Shown here: positions 8,201 to 16,760 of the stretch, in pieces | Layout of the letters: each line of letters starts with the position of its first letter | Position numbering within the stretch: the stretch's first letter is position 1 | Assembly: GCA_030752795.1 (NCBI GenBank) | Contig: JASMDM010000065.1 | Coordinates: 1 to 64,000, forward strand | DNA length: 64,000 nucleotides | Reading direction: 5' to 3' | DNA from: SAR202 cluster bacterium | GTDB taxonomy: Bacteria > Chloroflexota > Dehalococcoidia > Lucifugimonadales > UBA1123 | Notes under the pieces: model-generated | The model's database searches: none | What the model was told of the DNA's origin: nothing | The model's input: only the letters and a program-made list of their open reading frames with translations | Program-made: the position numbers and the translations under genes

Positions 8201-9537
8201 CCGCGATCACCCGCATATTCGAAGGCGGAATGCCGGAGATTGTCGAACAGTTCCCGATACTCGAAGGCACGTCCATCTTGAGTCGATTGCCGACGCATGA
8301 ACAATGGGCCATCGAGCTCCAGACCAAGGGCGACTACGACGACTACTGGAAGCAACGCGGATACGCCCCGGTCGAGTACTACGACGAGCACGCGGACGTG
8401 CCGACGCTGTACCTGGGCGGATGGTACGACTCGTACGCCCGCAACACCACGCAGAGCTACTCGATGCTTAGCAAGATGAAGAGCTCGCCGCAGCACCTGT
8501 TGATGGGACCGTGGACGCACGGCCAATATGAAGTCACCTTCGCGGGAGACATCGACTTCGGACTAGATGCCCACATCGACTACAAAGACCTGAAACTGGC
8601 CTGGTTCGACCGCCATCTGAAAGGCATGCACACGGCAGTGGATGACTGGAGCCCGGTTCGCATTTTCACGATGGGCGGGGGCCCAGGCGAGACCAACAAC
8701 GAAGACCGGCTCGAGCACGGCGGATATTGGCGCGACGAGCCCGATTGGCCGTTGCCCGGAACGCAACCGACGCCGTACTATCTGCATGGCGACGGAACGC
8801 TGTCGACCGAGACCCCAGCATCCGACGAGGCGCCGGAAACCTCCTACGTATTCGACCCGTCGTACCCTGTGCCGACCGTCGGCGGCGGAATCTCCGCCGC
8901 CAACCCGATCATGGAACCGGGCGCCTACGACCAACGCGGCGACCCCGATCGGTTCTTCGGCAGCGAAGATACGATGCCATTGGCGTCGAGGTCCGACGTA
9001 CTGACGTTCCGCACGCCCGAGCTTGATGCCGACGTCGAGGTCACCGGACCGATCGAAGCGCATCTGTGGGCGTCATCATCCGCGCTCGACACCGACTTCA
9101 CGGCGAAGCTCGTCGACGTGTACCCGCCGTCGGCCGAGTTCCCGGAAGGTCTCGCCATCAACATCACTGACTCGATCATCCGAGCCCGCTACCGCAACGG
9201 GTACGAGCACGGCGAGATGATGACGCCTGGCGAGGCGTACGAGTTAGTGTTCCAGCTCTACCCGACGTCGAACGTCTTCTCGGCTGGCCACCGCATCAGA
9301 GTCGACATATCCAGCAGCAACTGGCCCCGATTTGACGTCAACCACAACACCGGCGCGCCTCTGGGCACGGACCGCACCTACGAAACCGCCCGCCAAACCA
9401 TCCACCACAGTCCAGACTGCCCGTCGCACGTGGTGTTGTCGATACAACCGGCGCAGTTGGTACTCACATTCGCAGAAGCAGCAACGAATCCAATTCGACT
9501 GAATCGAGGAATCACGTGCCGATCACAAACCCAATAA
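5221..9537 (+). CDS. Penicillin acylase - CocE/NonD hydrolase fusion
   Basis: A 1438-residue protein from ATG 5221 (AGGAG upstream). Residues 1 to about 780 are a penicillin-amidase-type Ntn hydrolase: DGHGIPHVRATSTHDAYFGQ, AQDRLWHMDYDRR, and the cleavage-site/nucleophile motif GSNNWAL with Ser at about residue 234. A Pro/Ala/Thr-rich linker (about 780-815) leads to a CocE/PepX-type hydrolase: MRDGVNLAADIYFP, the oxyanion region YVCVIQDVRGRFESEG, nucleophile elbow GDSYSG (Ser about 928) and a C-terminal jelly-roll. Both halves cleave amide or ester bonds in acylated substrates. Autoprocessing of the first half would be needed for activity. No clear signal peptide. The last residues beyond the usual family end overlap the next gene. 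Confidence 0.9.
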   Translation: MRTGPISAADLQSALPDTTSTVQLKGPDGAITIVRDGHGIPHVRATSTHDAYFGQGFATAQDRLWHMDYDRRKAYGRWSEFVGESGVEQDKTMRRFRLGASVEVDWPELSAETRAMFEAYAGGVNAFIDSTESLPIEYTMTGTTPGQWRAKDCLAVFKIRHIMMGVFEGKYWRAKLASTLGAEKAAELLKGYQPGHLVIVPPGSEFDGPTLDGLDELNKGLEHVDWLRDDDSGSNNWALSGDRTRSGKPLIAGDPHRGLDTPNVYYQNRIAGPEFDVIGLSFPGCPGFPHFGHNADVAWCVTHAGADYQDLFVEKLRVENGSLEYEFKGEWKPAEVSSETIEVRGGDAVEIEVAATHHGPIIGRSEDAEKGIALRYTATAGPNLGFEALRKMLYASSADELDESMRTWVDPCNNFVFADVAGKIEYLNRGAVPIRSMANAWLPVPGWTGEHEWEGVIPFEELARSIDPENGFIVTANNRIVSGDYPYYIALDFAPEHRARRIYERLKDLKGATVENMASIHSEVVSIPGQVYTKLIANTLPLDAVAAAARNRIVAWNGGMDRDAVAPTIYSAFRQRLHQEVIGGLLGPLADEALSAAGRGAPGHMRQLMSLMAAHAESGDTSLLPAGSDWDSLVSRALAAGVNDLRQLLGDDMDTWTWGRVHRTKPTHPLSAAFPDAAGDLDPPSVPMGGDGDTPQAGSYSFATLYTMQGMSVARYIWDIDDWDNSRWIVPLGSSGHPGSPHYADQTPIWAEVDLVPATYSWDKVEAGAESTQTLLPDAPTESTESVAATQPVARVQPTAATETSGYEGSQQQYGVVIDCDVMLTMRDGVNLAADIYFPAAGDDVADGQFPVILERTPYNKATAAQTTKAKYFARRGYVCVIQDVRGRFESEGLWYPFSKEAPDGYDTVEWLGTQSWSTGKIGTMGDSYSGSDQSALATLNPPHLSTMLVAVGASNYYDSSMRQNGALEQRFLIYCFRMGVTSKEAAEDPSLKAAITRIFEGGMPEIVEQFPILEGTSILSRLPTHEQWAIELQTKGDYDDYWKQRGYAPVEYYDEHADVPTLYLGGWYDSYARNTTQSYSMLSKMKSSPQHLLMGPWTHGQYEVTFAGDIDFGLDAHIDYKDLKLAWFDRHLKGMHTAVDDWSPVRIFTMGGGPGETNNEDRLEHGGYWRDEPDWPLPGTQPTPYYLHGDGTLSTETPASDEAPETSYVFDPSYPVPTVGGGISAANPIMEPGAYDQRGDPDRFFGSEDTMPLASRSDVLTFRTPELDADVEVTGPIEAHLWASSSALDTDFTAKLVDVYPPSAEFPEGLAINITDSIIRARYRNGYEHGEMMTPGEAYELVFQLYPTSNVFSAGHRIRVDISSSNWPRFDVNHNTGAPLGTDRTYETARQTIHHSPDCPSHVVLSIQPAQLVLTFAEAATNPIRLNRGITCRSQTQ

Positions 9538-9911
9538 GAAGAAAATACAAACCTGTATTCGGTTCGTCTACAGATGAATGGGTGTTGCAAATACCAAAAC
9601 ACGAGATGCGTACAAAGGACGATGCCCATTTTGAGATACGACTGCCGTTTTACTTAACCCGCACCTATCTCGGTCCAGGTGGAGCGATTCTTCGCCCGAA
9701 ACAGAAACGCTATCGTGAATGGCTACTATCCTCACAGGGAGGCAAGTGCAAAATTTGCGGTGGTGACGCCGATGAGTCGTTGGGGCGCTGGATCCTAGAC
9801 CATCAACCTCCGATGAACCAAACTGGCTCAAGGTATATTGATTGTGAGCGGACGACCGAAAACAGGGTAATTCATCAAAGGTGTGACGACGCCCAAACGT
9901 CGAAGGAGTGA
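9516..9911 (+). CDS. Small HNH-endonuclease-like protein
   Basis: 131 residues from GTG 9516 (GAGG a few bases upstream), overlapping the fusion gene by 22 bases. The C-terminal half shows CKICGG (first metal-binding pair), LDHQPP (candidate HNH catalytic histidine) and NRVIHQRCDDAQTSK (later His and Cys), the layout of an HNH nuclease with a zinc knuckle. The N-terminal half (about 60 residues) is not recognised. Base composition at the 5' end is visibly more AT-rich than its neighbours, hinting at recent acquisition. It could be a homing or restriction-type nuclease, or a degraded one. Confidence 0.65.
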   Translation: MPITNPIRRKYKPVFGSSTDEWVLQIPKHEMRTKDDAHFEIRLPFYLTRTYLGPGGAILRPKQKRYREWLLSSQGGKCKICGGDADESLGRWILDHQPPMNQTGSRYIDCERTTENRVIHQRCDDAQTSKE

Positions 9912-10492
9912 CGAGACAGGTCGCCTGCGCGGCTGCTCCTGTTTCTGAGTCGAGATCGCGCCATTATTGGGCCAGCCCAGCGCCGATCCGTGGTGGTTGG
10001 CAGGTCAGATGATGCCACGCTTGGCGATCGTAGCCCCGACGAAGCGAACGAATGCCAAGTCTGGTGCTGGCGGTCGTCGCTATATGCGTAGTCGAGAAAG
10101 TCACGTGCGTCAGGCCGCGAGATTCTTCGCCTGTGGGCTTGAAATGGCGAGATTGGGCTCCCGCAGCGTAGTCGGATCTTGACATTCACGCCGTCTTTAT
10201 TCCCCGATGTACAACTCAAGATTGCCTGACCGGGACGAGTCGGGATGCAAGGGCGAAGCCCTGCCGGGGAACCGGGGTGTCCCCGGAAAACTTTCGCGGG
10301 CGGGCGGGCGGGATAGAACAATTTCGGCACAAGCCCACCCAAATGTCCGGTCATTCGCCCGTAGCCGGCGTTTCCGAACGCACTTGCAGTCCTCGTGAGC
10401 GTTGCCTGATCCACGACTCCGCGTTGAGAGAGTCCCAAGTTTGCGTGCCGTCGATCAGATCGGCCCGCCGCGGCTTTCGGAGACTAGAGAAA
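9912..10492. other. Gene-free stretch with a GC-rich hairpin
   Basis: No frame here has a recognisable product; the overlapping open frames look like noise. A strong inverted repeat CCGGGGA..TCCCCGG occurs at about 10264-10287. This is where a HicA partner for the downstream-reading HicB would be expected, but none is seen. Confidence 0.5.
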
Positions 10493-10699
10493 TCAACGGG
10501 CGCCCACGTCAACCTCTATCCGACGTATTTTGGAAACGGCGGTGGCCGTTGGCGCTTCGAAATGCAACGCCAACGCCTCCGCCAAATTCGTGAGGGCTTC
10601 GTCTTCCGTCGCCCCTTGGTTCGCGATGTCAACTTCAAGGCATTGGGCGACATGCCATTCGCCTTCGTGCGACACGGTTGCCGTGAAACCGCGCTTCAT
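10493..10699 (-). CDS. HicB-like antitoxin, orphan
   Basis: 68 residues with the HicB/UPF0150 partial RNase H fold pattern: FTATVSHEGEWHVAQCLEVD, then GATEDEALTNLAEALALHFE. HicB proteins neutralise HicA mRNA interferases. Here neither flank carries a HicA-like 60-80-residue basic protein, and the usual C-terminal DNA-binding domain is absent. It is therefore a solitary short HicB-like protein. It lies just downstream of the D-aminoacylase gene on the same strand. Confidence 0.75.
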   Translation of the reverse strand: MKRGFTATVSHEGEWHVAQCLEVDIANQGATEDEALTNLAEALALHFEAPTATAVSKIRRIEVDVGAR

Positions 10700-10777
10700 T
10701 TGTCGTACCTACCATCTCGCATTGATCTCGAACCATCGTACTGAGAGCTGAGCGCCGCAACCTCAGATTATCACCCC

Positions 10778-12346
10778 TCACCGCCCGTGCCGCAGCGCAC
10801 GTCCTGGCGTGGCGCCGGTGTGCTGTCCGCCGTCGATCACTGGCGTGCCGTTGACGATCACGTAGTCGATGCCGATTGGGAACTGCTTCGGTTCGGTGCG
10901 CGTTGCCGGAGTGCTGACCGAGTTCGGATTGAAGACCGTGATGTCCGCCTTCATGCCGTCGCGAAGGATGCCGCGATCGCCCAAGCCCAATCGCTGAGCC
11001 GGAAACGACGTCATCTTGCGGATCGCATTGGACAGCGACATCTGCCGCTCCTCGCGGACGTACTCGGCCAGGATGATCGGGAAGCAGCCATAGGTGCGCG
11101 GACTCGGGAAGTCGCCCAACAGCACAGCGTCGGAGCCGACCATCGACAGTGGATGCGTCACGAACGCCGGCAATGTTCGGGAGTTCAAACCCTCGGCGAC
11201 GTAGCAGACCTGCATGTCCTCGGACAGCAGCAGATCGCACAAGGCGTCGACCGGATGGCTGTCCATCATGTCCGCGATCTCGGCAATCGACCTGCCTTCA
11301 TATTGATGGTTCACCGGTTGTTTGAAGTAGGTGAGCCACATATCGTGCCACGACGGCGCGCGCGGCACGACCTCGCTGCGCAGGCGTTCGCGAGCTTCTG
11401 CGGAGGCCAAAACCTCCCGCAGCTTCCCGGGCCCGCCTTCGTGCGTCCAGTCCGGGAACACGATCAGGATTCGGGTGCTGCCCAGCGAGTACGGATAGCT
11501 GTCGAACGTCACATCGTGGCCCTGTTCGGCGAAGTTCTCCACCAACCCGAGCAACCTTGAACCGCCGCCCGTGCTAGGTGAACGCTGGTAGAAGTGCGTG
11601 ACGTGGACCGGGACACCGGACCGGTCGCCGATCTCAAGGGCTTCTTTGAACGGGTCCAGAAACATGTCTCCCAGCCGATACCGGACGTGCGTGTGGTAAA
11701 TGCCGCCCAGGTCGGCGACCTGTTGGGAGAGCTCGACCAGCTCGTCCGTGTCCGCGTAGCTGCCGGGCGGGTAGTCGAGGCCGGTCGACATCCCCACGGC
11801 GCCCTCTTGCATCGCCTCTCGGATGATCGCTTTCATGTTGGCGATGTCTGACGCCGTCGCGGGAGTCGGGTCCCAGCCGATCGCATCGATGCGCACCGGC
11901 GAATTCCCGAGTATATAGGCGATGTTCACGGCCGATTTCCGGTTGAACATGTTCAGGTACTGCTCGACAGTCGACCAATTCCCCGGCAAAGGCGGGTTGC
12001 CGTCGAGTCCGGAGTTCAGTTCGACGAACCGCAGGAAGTCGTCGTGAGACCGGAACGGAGCGTACGAGTTGCCGTCGACGCCGATGAGTTCGGTCGTGAT
12101 CCCTTGGCGGACCTTCGGCTCGTGCCGTGGCTCGGCGAGCAGCACGAGACCCGAGTGCGCGTGCATGTCGATAAAGCCAGGACTCACGATCAGCCCCACG
12201 GCGTCGATTCGTCGCGTCGCCTCGACTTCGGAGGACGAGCCTCGAATTATCCGAACGACGTCTCCGTCGATGCCCACGGCACCGTAGTAGCCGGGATTTC
12301 CGGTTCCGTCGATGATTTGCCCGTTTTCGATCAGTACGTCAAGCAT
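10778..12346 (-). CDS. N-acyl-D-amino-acid deacylase (D-aminoacylase, amidohydrolase superfamily)
   Basis: 522 residues from ATG 12346 (MLDVLIENGQIIDGTG), the normal start pattern of the family. Metal-binding HxH is in GFIDMHAHSG. Later elements GMSTGLDYPPGSYADTDELVEL, HTHVRYR, VPVHVTHFYQRS and a C-terminal DGMKADITVF are all family-typical. The enzyme removes acyl groups from N-acyl-D-amino acids, or from related N-acyl compounds, in the cytoplasm. It sits near a penicillin-acylase fusion, a beta-lactamase remnant and a deacetylase, so the region is rich in amide hydrolases. No partner gene shows the exact substrate. Confidence 0.9.
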   Translation of the reverse strand: MLDVLIENGQIIDGTGNPGYYGAVGIDGDVVRIIRGSSSEVEATRRIDAVGLIVSPGFIDMHAHSGLVLLAEPRHEPKVRQGITTELIGVDGNSYAPFRSHDDFLRFVELNSGLDGNPPLPGNWSTVEQYLNMFNRKSAVNIAYILGNSPVRIDAIGWDPTPATASDIANMKAIIREAMQEGAVGMSTGLDYPPGSYADTDELVELSQQVADLGGIYHTHVRYRLGDMFLDPFKEALEIGDRSGVPVHVTHFYQRSPSTGGGSRLLGLVENFAEQGHDVTFDSYPYSLGSTRILIVFPDWTHEGGPGKLREVLASAEARERLRSEVVPRAPSWHDMWLTYFKQPVNHQYEGRSIAEIADMMDSHPVDALCDLLLSEDMQVCYVAEGLNSRTLPAFVTHPLSMVGSDAVLLGDFPSPRTYGCFPIILAEYVREERQMSLSNAIRKMTSFPAQRLGLGDRGILRDGMKADITVFNPNSVSTPATRTEPKQFPIGIDYVIVNGTPVIDGGQHTGATPGRALRHGR

Positions 12347-12475
12347 GTTGTGCTCCCTGGCGCTAGCGGCGCGCCTCAGATTGTACACCTGATCGTTAAG
12401 CGGCTAGGATGCCGAGGCGCCGATCTCGAATCTTCGAGACTGTGCACTTGGTGGCAGTCTCAAATCCGCAGTTGC

Positions 12476-12481
12476 TATAAT
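12476..12481 (+). promoter_or_regulatory. -10-like TATAAT upstream of prfB
   Basis: TATAAT at 12476-12481 lies about 160 bases before the prfB start. No convincing -35 at 16-18 bases is visible, so this is only a candidate promoter. Confidence 0.3.
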
Positions 12482-12643
12482 CAAATTCAGTGGATTCGGC
12501 GAACCGCTCTGGCGTTGGCCGGACCGAATCTCTCATCGATGTTTCACCTCAATCCGATCTGGTGACCTAACCTGTGCGGGGCCTTGTCGTTTCATAGGCG
12601 TGGAACCGCTTCGGGCTCGGAAGCCGTATTTAAGGAATTGCAT

Positions 12644-13751
12644 ATGCTTGAGATGCGCGAGTCAATCGCACAAATACGCGACAGGATATCTGACACGATG
12701 GTGCGGCTTTGACTTCGATGCCAAAGACAAGCAAATTCTGGCTCTTGAGCGCGAGGCGGTGGAGCCCTCTTTCTGGGAGGACAACAAGCTAGCGCAGCGC
12801 AAGATGAAAGATCTTGCGGCTTTGAAGGCCGAAATCGAGGATTGGCGGGGGCTAAAAAGTCGCGCCGACGACCTCCACGAGTTCCTGACGATCGCCCTGG
12901 AAGAGAAGGACGATTCGTTGGCTCAGAGTTTCGAGGAGGAGTACTCGGGAATTACGGAAACACTCGACGAGTTCGAATTCAAGTTGATGCTGTCGGGCGA
13001 GTTTGACGACCGGAGCGCCATGATCGCGCTGCACGCTGGCGCTGGCGGAGTGGATTCTCAGGACTGGGTCCGAATTCTCATGAGAATGTATATTCGTTGG
13101 GCCGAACGCAGAGGTTACAAGACGGAAGTCCTCGACGTCTCCCCGGGAGAAGAGGGTGGACTCAAAGGCTCAATCATCCAGGTAACCGGCGACTACGCTT
13201 ATGGCTATCTACGAGCGGAGCGAGGAGTGCACAGGCTCGTTAGGATTTCGCCATTCGATGGCAACCACGCGCGACACACCTCTTTCGCCCTGGCTGAGGT
13301 CATGCCGGAAGTAGAAGAGGGAGTCGATGTCACTATCAACCCCGACGACCTGAGAATCGACGTGTTTCGAGCCGGAGGCCACGGCGGCCAGAGCGTCCAA
13401 AAAAACTCGACAGCGGTTCGTATCACTCACCTGCCGACCAAAGTGGTGGTGAGTTGCCAAAACGAAAGGTCGCAGCACCAAAACAAAGAGATCGCGATGC
13501 GCATCCTGACCGCGCGATTGATGGAAATAGAGATGCAAAAAAAAGCCGACCAGCTGGCCCGTATCCGGGGCGAACATATATCGCCCGAGTGGGGGAACCA
13601 GATTCGAAGCTATGTTCTGCATCCGTATCAGATGGTCAAAGACCACAGGACGGACCTGTCCGTTTCCAACGCCGACGCTGTTCTCGACGGCGATCTGGAC
13701 GAGTTCATCAGCACGTATCTATCGTCGACGGTCGGCGTCGACACGGGATGA
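12644..13751 (+). CDS. prfB: Peptide chain release factor 2 with programmed +1 frameshift
   Basis: RF2 terminates translation at UAA and UGA. The gene starts at ATG 12644 (AAGGA upstream) and reads MLEMRESIAQIRDRI.. to codon 22 (CTT), then TGA at 12710-12712. Slipping +1 on CTT-TGA-C continues as DFDAKDKQILALERE to 13751, giving about 368 residues. This is the autoregulatory site of bacterial RF2. The product keeps the SPF stop-recognition motif (ISPFDGNHARH) and the catalytic GGQ (GGHGGQSVQKNST). A frame without the slip would start at an unlikely upstream codon, so the frameshifted reading is preferred. A binding-protein gene follows about 85 bases later. Confidence 0.95.
12704..12713 (+). 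promoter_or_regulatory. prfB: RF2 autoregulatory +1 frameshift site
   Basis: The sequence CGG-CTT-TGA-C holds the classic CTTTGAC slippery stop. GGTG three bases before CGG could act as a weak Shine-Dalgarno-like stimulator, less perfect than the Escherichia coli site. When RF2 is scarce, ribosomes shift +1 from CTT to TTT and make full-length protein. Confidence 0.9.
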
Positions 13752-13835
13752 TCGATCGAGCAGTGGAGCGCCTTTTTTAACCGACCGATTGAAAGGCGCA
13801 TCAAATCCAAAAGACTCTAAGGCATGGGAAGTGCG

Positions 13836-15647
13836 ATGCGAAAGATAATAGTCGTCCTGTTCGCTATGGTATTGGTAGCTGCCGTCGCCTGTAGCGAAGG
13901 CGAAGATGGGGCGCTGGCCGAGGAACCTCGACCGACACCCGCGCCAGTCGTCACACAAGCGCCCGCGTCGGCTCCCGCTTCGCCGTCAGCGCCGTCGCCA
14001 GCCGCGGCGCCGTCGCAAGTAGCGCCCGCGCCGACGGCCCCTTCCGCATCGGCGGCTCCGCCGTCTGCCACGGCAGTGCCTTCGATTCCAGGATCGCCGG
14101 CGCCGCAGCAGGGGGCCGCGGTCGAGACTTCCGGAGGTCAGGTCCGTGGCGGCATCTTCCGCCGGCTGTGGGCCGACCCGCCCACTCTTGATCCCCATCT
14201 GACGACCGACACGACATCCGCTGGCGTCGTCGTCGAGATCTTCAGCGGCCTGGTGGCGCTGAACACGGACCTGCAATTGGTCCCGGACATCGCGGAGAGC
14301 TGGGAGATCAGCCCGGACGGGACGATGTACACGTTCCACCTGCGGCCCCAAGCGAAGTTCCACGACGGCAAGATAATCACGGCGTCGGACTTCAAATGGT
14401 CCATCGAGCGTGCGACTAGCCCCGAAACCGCGTCGCCCGTTGCCGACACGTATCTCGCGGACATCATCGGGGTCAACGCTGTCCTTGAAGGCGATTCAAC
14501 CGACATCAGCGGCATCAAAGTCGTCGACGACCACACCCTTCAAATCACCGTCGATGCGCCCAAAGCGTACTTCCTTGCCAAACTGACCTATCCGACCGCA
14601 TATGTGCTCGATCGAGAGAACGTCGAGGCTGGCGGGCGCAACTGGACCGACGCACCAAACGGTTCGGGCCCTTTCAGGCTCAAGGAATATCGAATCGGTG
14701 AACGGATCATTCTCGAGCGCAACGAAAACTACTACAAAGAGCCGCCGTTCGTGGACTCGGTTCTGATGAACTTGGCCGGTGGACAGTCCATGGCCATGTA
14801 CGAAAACGACGAAATTGACATAACTGGCGTCGGGCTGTTCGATCTGGAACGGGTTCTGGACCCGAACGAAGAGCTAAATCGCGAGCTGGTGGTCGCGCCT
14901 CCGAACTTCAGCGTTTCCTACGTCGGGTTCAACACGACGATGCCTCCGTTCGACGACCCCAGCTTCAGGAAAGCCCTCAACCACGCGGTCAACAAAGACC
15001 TTATCGCGACCGAGGTCCTCTCCGAGCTCGTGGAAGCGGCTTATGGCGTGCTCCCGCCCGGATTCCCCGGTTACAACCCGGACCTGCAAGGGCTGCGGTA
15101 CGACGGTGAGCTCGCGAGGCAACTCCTTGCAGATTCAAAGTATGGCGACGAGGCGTCGCGACCCCGGATCGTGGTCACGGTGCCCGGCACCGGTGGAACG
15201 ATAGGTCTCGATCTTGAGGTCGTCATCGAAATGTGGAAGCAAGAGCTCGGCGTAGAGGTCGAAATCCAGCAAGTTGAGTGGGCAACCTACCTCCAGGACC
15301 TGAACGCAAATAAATTCCAGGCGTTCGCCGGACTGGGTTGGGAGGCCGATTATCCGGACCCTCAGGACTTCCTGGATATCCTATTCCATACGGACAGCTC
15401 CATTAATCACGGTGGCTACTCCAACGCGGAGGTCGACTCAGTGCTGGAGCTGGCTCGCACGGAACCCGACGTTCTCAGGCGCGTTGCGCTTTACCAGGAA
15501 GCGGAGGAGCTTATCATCGCGGACGCCGCCTGGGTGCCGCTGTGGTTTACAGGCGAGCGATACGTGCTCATAAAGCAGGACGTTAGTGACTATCGAGTGA
15601 CGCCAATGATCATTCCGAAACTGAAGCAGGTCCACTTCACGGACTAG
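13836..15647 (+). CDS. ABC transporter substrate-binding lipoprotein, family 5 (peptide/nickel type)
   Basis: About 603 residues from ATG 13836. A signal peptide with a lipobox (VAAVAC, Cys about residue 20) is followed by a long Pro/Ala/Ser-rich tether (to about residue 95). The SBP_bac_5 fold then begins: GGIFRRLWADPPTLDPHL, SWEISPDGTMYTFHLRPQAKFHDG, the FKWSIERATSP stretch, and DPQDFLDILFHTDS near the C terminus. It should capture oligopeptides or similar ligands outside the membrane and pass them to the permeases encoded next. A strong hairpin terminator separates it from the permease genes, consistent with more binding protein than permease being made. The ligand is unknown. Confidence 0.92.
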   Translation: MRKIIVVLFAMVLVAAVACSEGEDGALAEEPRPTPAPVVTQAPASAPASPSAPSPAAAPSQVAPAPTAPSASAAPPSATAVPSIPGSPAPQQGAAVETSGGQVRGGIFRRLWADPPTLDPHLTTDTTSAGVVVEIFSGLVALNTDLQLVPDIAESWEISPDGTMYTFHLRPQAKFHDGKIITASDFKWSIERATSPETASPVADTYLADIIGVNAVLEGDSTDISGIKVVDDHTLQITVDAPKAYFLAKLTYPTAYVLDRENVEAGGRNWTDAPNGSGPFRLKEYRIGERIILERNENYYKEPPFVDSVLMNLAGGQSMAMYENDEIDITGVGLFDLERVLDPNEELNRELVVAPPNFSVSYVGFNTTMPPFDDPSFRKALNHAVNKDLIATEVLSELVEAAYGVLPPGFPGYNPDLQGLRYDGELARQLLADSKYGDEASRPRIVVTVPGTGGTIGLDLEVVIEMWKQELGVEVEIQQVEWATYLQDLNANKFQAFAGLGWEADYPDPQDFLDILFHTDSSINHGGYSNAEVDSVLELARTEPDVLRRVALYQEAEELIIADAAWVPLWFTGERYVLIKQDVSDYRVTPMIIPKLKQVHFTD

Positions 15648-15671
15648 GCGAATCGGTCCCGCTGAACACTG

Positions 15672-15710
15672 CCCGCCCCGATGTATTTTGCATCGGGGCG
15701 GGTTGCGTTT
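15672..15710 (+). terminator. Intrinsic terminator or attenuator between binding protein and permeases
   Basis: A perfect 12-base-pair stem (15672-15683 with 15691-15702) with a seven-base loop is followed by TTGCGTTTT. It lies just after the binding-protein stop and before the permease gene on the same strand. It would stop most transcripts there, or stabilise the upstream mRNA end. Confidence 0.85.
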
Positions 15711-15804
15711 TGGCAGGTGCGTCGATATGCTGACCGGACGGGCGGCGGCCTCGGAAGCGCACGCAAAGCGCCTCCCCGGCCGGCGTGTTTTGAGGGGCGA
15801 GTAG

Positions 15805-16743
15805 ATGTGGGTTTACATAGCACGGCGGCTGTTGTGGCTTCCCTTTTTGTTAGTGGCAGTGTCGTTCGTCACATTTACGCTCGGCCGCTTTGGCCCTGGC
15901 GACCCGGTTCAGGTAATTCTCGGGACCAGGTACGACCCCGATTCAGAAGTGACCAAGAATCTCGAAGCACAGTTCGGTTTGGATAAACCATTCATCGTCC
16001 AGTACGCAGACTACATGTGGGGCGTAATTCGGCACGCGGATTTCGGAGAAAGCTATCGATACCGCGGTCGCGAAGTCAGTTCGCTGCTCGGATCGAAGAT
16101 CTGGGTGTCATTTCAGGTGAACGTGGCTGCGATGATCGTCAGCCTGGGCATCGGCTTGCCTCTGGGATTTTGGATTGCTCACAAACAAGGGAGTTGGGAA
16201 GACCCTACCGCCGTGACTACAGCATTGATTCTGATGTCCATCCCGATAATGGTGAGCATACCGGCGGTCCTGTGGGGGATGTGCCTCAAAACAGATCTTG
16301 TCCCCTGCTCCGGGTGGGATGGGTTTTGGAGCACAAGGATGATCGTCCCCGCGATAACAATGGGTATCCCCGGCATTGCAGGATTTGCCAGATTCATGCG
16401 GGCAAGCACATTGGACGTGATGGGGCAAGACTTCATTCGGACAGCTCACGCCAAGGGGCTTTCGGGAATCATGGTCGATTACCGTCACGTGTTCAAAAAT
16501 GCCATGATCCCAATTGTAACGTTGCTGTCGTTTGCGTTGGCCGGCATGCTGGGCACCTCATTCATTGTTGAGAGAATCCTTGGCATCCCCGGAGTTGGCA
16601 ACTTCACCATAGATGCAGTCTTCAATCGTGATTATCCAGTCATAATGGCCGCCACCTTGTTGGGCGCAGGTGTGTTTGTCATTGCGAATTTGGCGGCGGA
16701 TATCGTCTATTCGGTCATAGATCCGCGGATTCGTTATCAGTAG
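15805..16743 (+). CDS. ABC transporter permease, DppB/OppB type
   Basis: 312 residues with the DppB architecture: an N-terminal membrane helix (RRLLWLPFLLVAVSFVTFTL), a periplasm-side loop with the GDPVQVILG region and QFGLDKPFIVQYADYMW, then five further helices. The EAA-type coupling loop that contacts the ATPase is near FIRTAHAKGLSGIMVDYRHVFKNA. It forms half of the membrane channel of a peptide-type importer with the next gene. The intracellular ATPases are not adjacent; the nearest candidates are at 60862-62875. Confidence 0.92.
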   Translation: MWVYIARRLLWLPFLLVAVSFVTFTLGRFGPGDPVQVILGTRYDPDSEVTKNLEAQFGLDKPFIVQYADYMWGVIRHADFGESYRYRGREVSSLLGSKIWVSFQVNVAAMIVSLGIGLPLGFWIAHKQGSWEDPTAVTTALILMSIPIMVSIPAVLWGMCLKTDLVPCSGWDGFWSTRMIVPAITMGIPGIAGFARFMRASTLDVMGQDFIRTAHAKGLSGIMVDYRHVFKNAMIPIVTLLSFALAGMLGTSFIVERILGIPGVGNFTIDAVFNRDYPVIMAATLLGAGVFVIANLAADIVYSVIDPRIRYQ

Positions 16744-16760
16744 TTTGGGAGCTTAAAGGG

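Noticed and set aside
9912-10492. HicA toxin downstream of HicB
   Set aside because: No short basic frame with a HicA-like pattern is readable in any frame.
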